Positions 61,712 through 64,000 of a stretch of DNA of 64,000 bases are shown piece by piece (the stretch's first letter is position 1; each line of letters begins with the position of its first letter). The position numbers and the translations under genes are program-made. The DNA comes from Aequorivita aquimaris (GTDB lineage: Bacteria; Bacteroidota; Bacteroidia; Flavobacteriales; Flavobacteriaceae), in NCBI RefSeq assembly GCF_001573155.1, contig NZ_JRWG01000004.1:186001-250000 (forward strand), given 5' to 3'. The notes under the pieces were generated by a model, which saw only the letters and a list, made by a program, of their open reading frames with translations, was not told the DNA's origin and made no database searches.

Positions 61712-63139
61712 CTATTTTACTTCAAATACAATTGGCAAGGAATAAATAACACTTACTTTTTTACCATCCTGCTCGCCGGGCTGCATTTGCGGCAGTTTTT
61801 GCACAATACGTATTGCTTCTGCTTCAAGCTCTGGTTTTGGAGCTTTTGCTTTTACGTCAGCGATGCTTCCCGATTTGTCGATTTTAAATTGAACAACAAT
61901 GCGTTGTCTGCCCGTGAGACCCAAATCCTTCCCAAGTTTTGTGTTGAAATTTTCTCCAATAAAGGCACTGATTCGTTTTGTGAAACATTTCTTCAAGGTT
62001 TCATTATCGCCCGAACAACCGGGGTAGGTTGGTACCTTTTCTATCTCTGCAATCAGATAGTCTTGATTTTTATTTATTCTTAGGGTGTCTTCGGTTTCAT
62101 TCAAATATTCCTGGACGGAAGTATAAACCTTATCGCCCGGTTGTGCTTCGGTAGTGAGCAATTTCAGTGCCTTCTCCTCCTCGGGGGTCATTTCGCCCTT
62201 TTTCATTATGGCTTCGGCCAGCTCGTTGATCTTGTTCATTACTTCAGAGTCTGACTGAGAGACATTTTTTTGCTCCTCTGCTTTGGGGTCGTTACTGCAA
62301 GCAGTATAAACCAGCATGCCGCAAATTATTGGCAGTAGCAGTAAATACTTGAATTGGGCGGTTTTTGTGGATTTTGATTTTTGTAACATAATGATTCGTT
62401 TTTTGATTAATGATTGATTGAAAAATGTATTGATGAATGATATTTTTTCGGTTTGGAATACTTCCGAAAGCAGGCTCTGATAATATTGTTTTTTATCTTT
62501 TTGGATGGTCACTTTAGCATCCGCAATATATTCGTGCAGTGTGGCAATTCTATTTTGAAACAAATAAATCATTGGGTTGAACCAAAAGACGATACGGAGC
62601 ATTTCAAAAAAGAGAAGGTCCAACGAATGTTTTTGCTCAATGTGAATTTTTTCATGGGCAATAATGCTGGCTTTGTTTTCTTCGGAAATGTTTTCGCCTA
62701 AAAAAATACTGTTGAAAAAGGAAAAGGCTATATCAGTCTTTGGAAGCGTCACTAATTTAAACTTTGGGAATTTTTGGGTATTTGCCGTAAATTTCAGCTT
62801 TATGATTTTATAAAATTTAACGCACAAAAGCAATGCGCTTAAAACCATACCAAAAATCCAAAGTGCCGTAAAATTGGGGATCCACCAATTATTTCCACTT
62901 GAAACCATTTCAGAAACCCCACCGCCAATTACTACTGCTGGCAATTGAATTATATACTCTTGTGGAATGCGCTGTTGAATAAACCCAAGGCTTACAAACG
63001 GTAAAATAAAGCCTAAAATAGGTGCTATCAATAAATACAATCTGTTTAGGTTGAAGAACGTCTCCTTTTTCAAAAAGAGATCATATACCGCCAAAAACAG
63101 TACTTGAAAAACGAATATTTGAAATAGTGTATGTATCAT
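61712..63139 (-). CDS. M56 BlaR1-like membrane peptidase with TonB-like C-terminus
   Basis: 475 residues. N-terminal membrane helices, then a peptidase domain with IIAHEKIHIEQKHSLD (HExxH zinc motif), more helices, a linker rich in E and K, and a C-terminal domain with VPTYPGCSG, LKKCF, LPQMQPGEQ and YSLPIVFEV, related to the detached protein at 931. BlaR1-type sensors cleave BlaI-type repressors on signal. It overlaps the blaI-like gene by 4 nt, so the pair forms an operon. Confidence 0.92.
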   Translation of the reverse strand: MIHTLFQIFVFQVLFLAVYDLFLKKETFFNLNRLYLLIAPILGFILPFVSLGFIQQRIPQEYIIQLPAVVIGGGVSEMVSSGNNWWIPNFTALWIFGMVLSALLLCVKFYKIIKLKFTANTQKFPKFKLVTLPKTDIAFSFFNSIFLGENISEENKASIIAHEKIHIEQKHSLDLLFFEMLRIVFWFNPMIYLFQNRIATLHEYIADAKVTIQKDKKQYYQSLLSEVFQTEKISFINTFFNQSLIKKRIIMLQKSKSTKTAQFKYLLLLPIICGMLVYTACSNDPKAEEQKNVSQSDSEVMNKINELAEAIMKKGEMTPEEEKALKLLTTEAQPGDKVYTSVQEYLNETEDTLRINKNQDYLIAEIEKVPTYPGCSGDNETLKKCFTKRISAFIGENFNTKLGKDLGLTGRQRIVVQFKIDKSGSIADVKAKAPKPELEAEAIRIVQKLPQMQPGEQDGKKVSVIYSLPIVFEVK

Positions 63140-63504
63140 TTCCCGTTTTTTTCAGAATTGATTTCTTCCATAATTGTCTCCATTTCCTGAATGCTGATAT
63201 CGTTTTTCTTCATAAAAAAAGAAACCATACTTTTAAAGGAACCTTGGAAATAACCCTCCATTAATTTGTGCAGGGATTGATTGCTATATTCGGTTTTCTT
63301 CACTTTTGGAAAATATACGTGCCCGCGACCTTCCTTTCTATAATCCACAAAATCCTTGCTTTCCAGAATACGGACAATGGTGGAAACCGTGTTATATGCC
63401 GGTTTTGGCCCAGGCAGTTGCTCTATAATTGCGGCCACGTTTGCCTCTTCCAAATCCCACAGGATTTGCATAATGTCTTCTTCTGCTTTTGTTAATTGTT
63501 TCAT
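63136..63504 (-). CDS. BlaI/MecI-family transcriptional repressor
   Basis: 122 residues from the ATG at 63504; the ATG at 63522 is rejected because the promoter -7 box at 63525-63532 places transcription start near it. Winged helix with LTKAEEDIMQILWDLEEANVAAIIEQL, AYNTVSTIVRILESKDFVDYRKEGRGHVYFP, the BlaI signature. The C-terminal helices dimerise. It is predicted to repress its own operon through two palindromes at 63532-63565 until M56 cleaves it. Confidence 0.93.
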   Translation of the reverse strand: MKQLTKAEEDIMQILWDLEEANVAAIIEQLPGPKPAYNTVSTIVRILESKDFVDYRKEGRGHVYFPKVKKTEYSNQSLHKLMEGYFQGSFKSMVSFFMKKNDISIQEMETIMEEINSEKNGK

Positions 63505-63524
63505 ATCTCTTGTGCTTAACATTT

Positions 63525-63532
63525 CAAATATA
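63525..63532 (-). promoter_or_regulatory. -7 box for the BlaI-M56 operon
   Basis: Minus-strand TATATTTG (plus CAAATATA, 63525-63532) matches TAnnTTTG, 20 nt before the ATG at 63504, and abuts operator 1. Confidence 0.6.
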
Positions 63533-63565
63533 ACTAATTTTTTAGTTTAAACTAATTCTTTAGTT
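63532..63565. promoter_or_regulatory. Two tandem AACTAA-N4-TTAGTT operators
   Basis: Perfect 16-bp palindromes at 63532-63547 and 63550-63565, centre spacing 18 bp, directly upstream of the -7 box. Binding by the BlaI-like protein is inferred from location and symmetry. Confidence 0.8.
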
Positions 63566-63590
63566 GTTAAAGTTATGATGGGATATAAAA

Positions 63591-63627
63591 AAACCCACAG
63601 CTTTTATAAAAACCTGTGAGTTTTTTT
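63591..63627 (-). terminator. Terminator hairpin between blaI operon and nitroreductase
   Basis: AAACCCACAG (63591-63600) pairs with CTGTGAGTTT (63614-63623) with one mismatch. A- and T-runs on both sides allow termination of the minus-strand nitroreductase gene. Confidence 0.65.
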
Positions 63628-63656
63628 AGGAATCTTGAATCTTAAATCTTGAATAT

Positions 63657-64000
63657 TTACACCCAGACAGTTTTTGCCTCAATGGAAGTCTTGCGGGTGC
63701 CTTCGGGAAGCTCGTCGTCATATTTTCCCAAATAGAAAAAGCCCAAGCACTGCTCGCCCTCCTCCATCTGAATAAATTTATCCATATATTTTAAAACCCC
63801 TGGAGATGCCCAATAGGCACCGATGCCCATATCGTGCGCTGTTAGCCACATGTTCTGCACGGCCATTGCTGTGGCGGCAATTTCTTCCCACTCCGGAATA
63901 CTCTCCTTTGGATCTCGCTGCATACAGATTGCTATTACGCATCCCGCTTTTACAGGATTGTCCATGAATTTATTGTACGTAAACTCTGAGAAGTTTTCTG
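63657..64000 (-). CDS. Nitroreductase family protein, C-terminal part (cut by window end)
   Basis: At least 114 codons, open to the window edge, so the start lies beyond it; an internal ATG at 63965 is not the true start since KNFSEFTYNKF precedes it in frame. VIAICMQRDPKESIPEWEEIAATAMAVQNMWLTAHDMGIGAYWASPG and CLGFFYLGKYDDELPEG are FMN nitroreductase C-terminal motifs. Substrate not determined. Confidence 0.9.
   Translation of the reverse strand, partial: ENFSEFTYNKFMDNPVKAGCVIAICMQRDPKESIPEWEEIAATAMAVQNMWLTAHDMGIGAYWASPGVLKYMDKFIQMEEGEQCLGFFYLGKYDDELPEGTRKTSIEAKTVWV

Noticed and set aside
63505-63522. Upstream ATG for the BlaI-like gene (63522)
   Set aside because: It lies within a few bases of the predicted transcription start, and the family begins at MKQLTKAEE.
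1-64000. Insertion sequences, prophage, rRNA or integron
   Set aside because: No transposase, integrase, phage structural gene or rRNA signature was seen on either strand.

Overview
The window is a gene-dense (no gene-free stretch over 300 bases), AT-rich chromosomal segment from a member of the Flavobacteriaceae (Bacteroidota). Support for this: type IX secretion (T9SS) sorting domains, MBOAT/SGNH pairs, BlaI/M56 and detached TonB-like proteins, a mevalonate pathway, DUF4230/DUF4260/DUF4407/2TM families, and promoters of the Bacteroidota TAnnTTTG type. The genus cannot be named from sequence alone; a marine genus such as Aequorivita is only a guess. There are no rRNAs, insertion sequences, CRISPR arrays or prophage genes.

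Layout. 0-7.7 kb: 3' end of thyA, two TonB-like secreted proteins, ergothioneine genes egtB-egtD facing a class V PLP enzyme, a 2TM protein, folA, a fructosamine kinase-like protein and fabD. 7.7-13.5 kb: dsdA, a cupin, a small conserved protein, galE with a DegT/DnrJ aminotransferase, and kdtA (Kdo transferase) divergently. 13.6-17.8 kb: four small acidic SCRE/SCRD lipoproteins that surround a LexA-like S24 repressor and a divergent pair of DNA-repair proteins (radical SAM TIGR03916 type plus DUF4130/TIGR03915 type). 18.3-18.6 kb: tRNA-Leu and tRNA-Gly. 18.7-34.6 kb: mutS, a TrmH-type methylase, UbiA prenyltransferase, SGNH+MBOAT pair, a large FG-GAP surface protein, mevalonate kinase, a lipoprotein, a TPR-CHAT protein and mvaD. 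34.8-41.2 kb: three T9SS cargo proteins and a small secreted protein. 41.3-46.8 kb: DUF4407 protein, palindromic repeats, an APH-M23-aminotransferase fusion and an AI-2E family transporter. 47-51.4 kb: a light-repair block of FeS-type photolyase, cry-DASH, DUF2256 mini-protein and a membrane hydrolase. 51.5-58 kb: a duplicated-domain secreted protein, a membrane MutS-like ATPase, and a ruvC-hemW-cyclase-DUF4260-DUF4230-MmcQ operon. 58-64 kb: a flippase-like protein with a glycosyltransferase, envelope proteins, a BlaI-M56 pair with paired operators, and the 3' end of a nitroreductase.

How the genes work together. DNA repair is over-represented (mutS, a MutS-like ATPase, ruvC, two photolyases, the S24-controlled radical SAM pair). 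The clearest regulatory discovery is the 100-bp intergenic region at 15.29-15.39 kb. It carries four spaced copies of a 15-bp palindrome (TTGGA-N5-TCCAA type) that overlie both divergent promoters, next to a repressor with LexA-like self-cleavage residues. This reads as an SOS-like switch for the radical SAM/DUF4130 pair. A second clear operator pair (AACTAA-N4-TTAGTT, twice) controls the BlaI-M56 operon. Mevalonate pathway genes (mvaD, mevalonate kinase, UbiA) lie on one strand but are separated by surface-protein genes, as if a once compact cluster had been opened by insertions.
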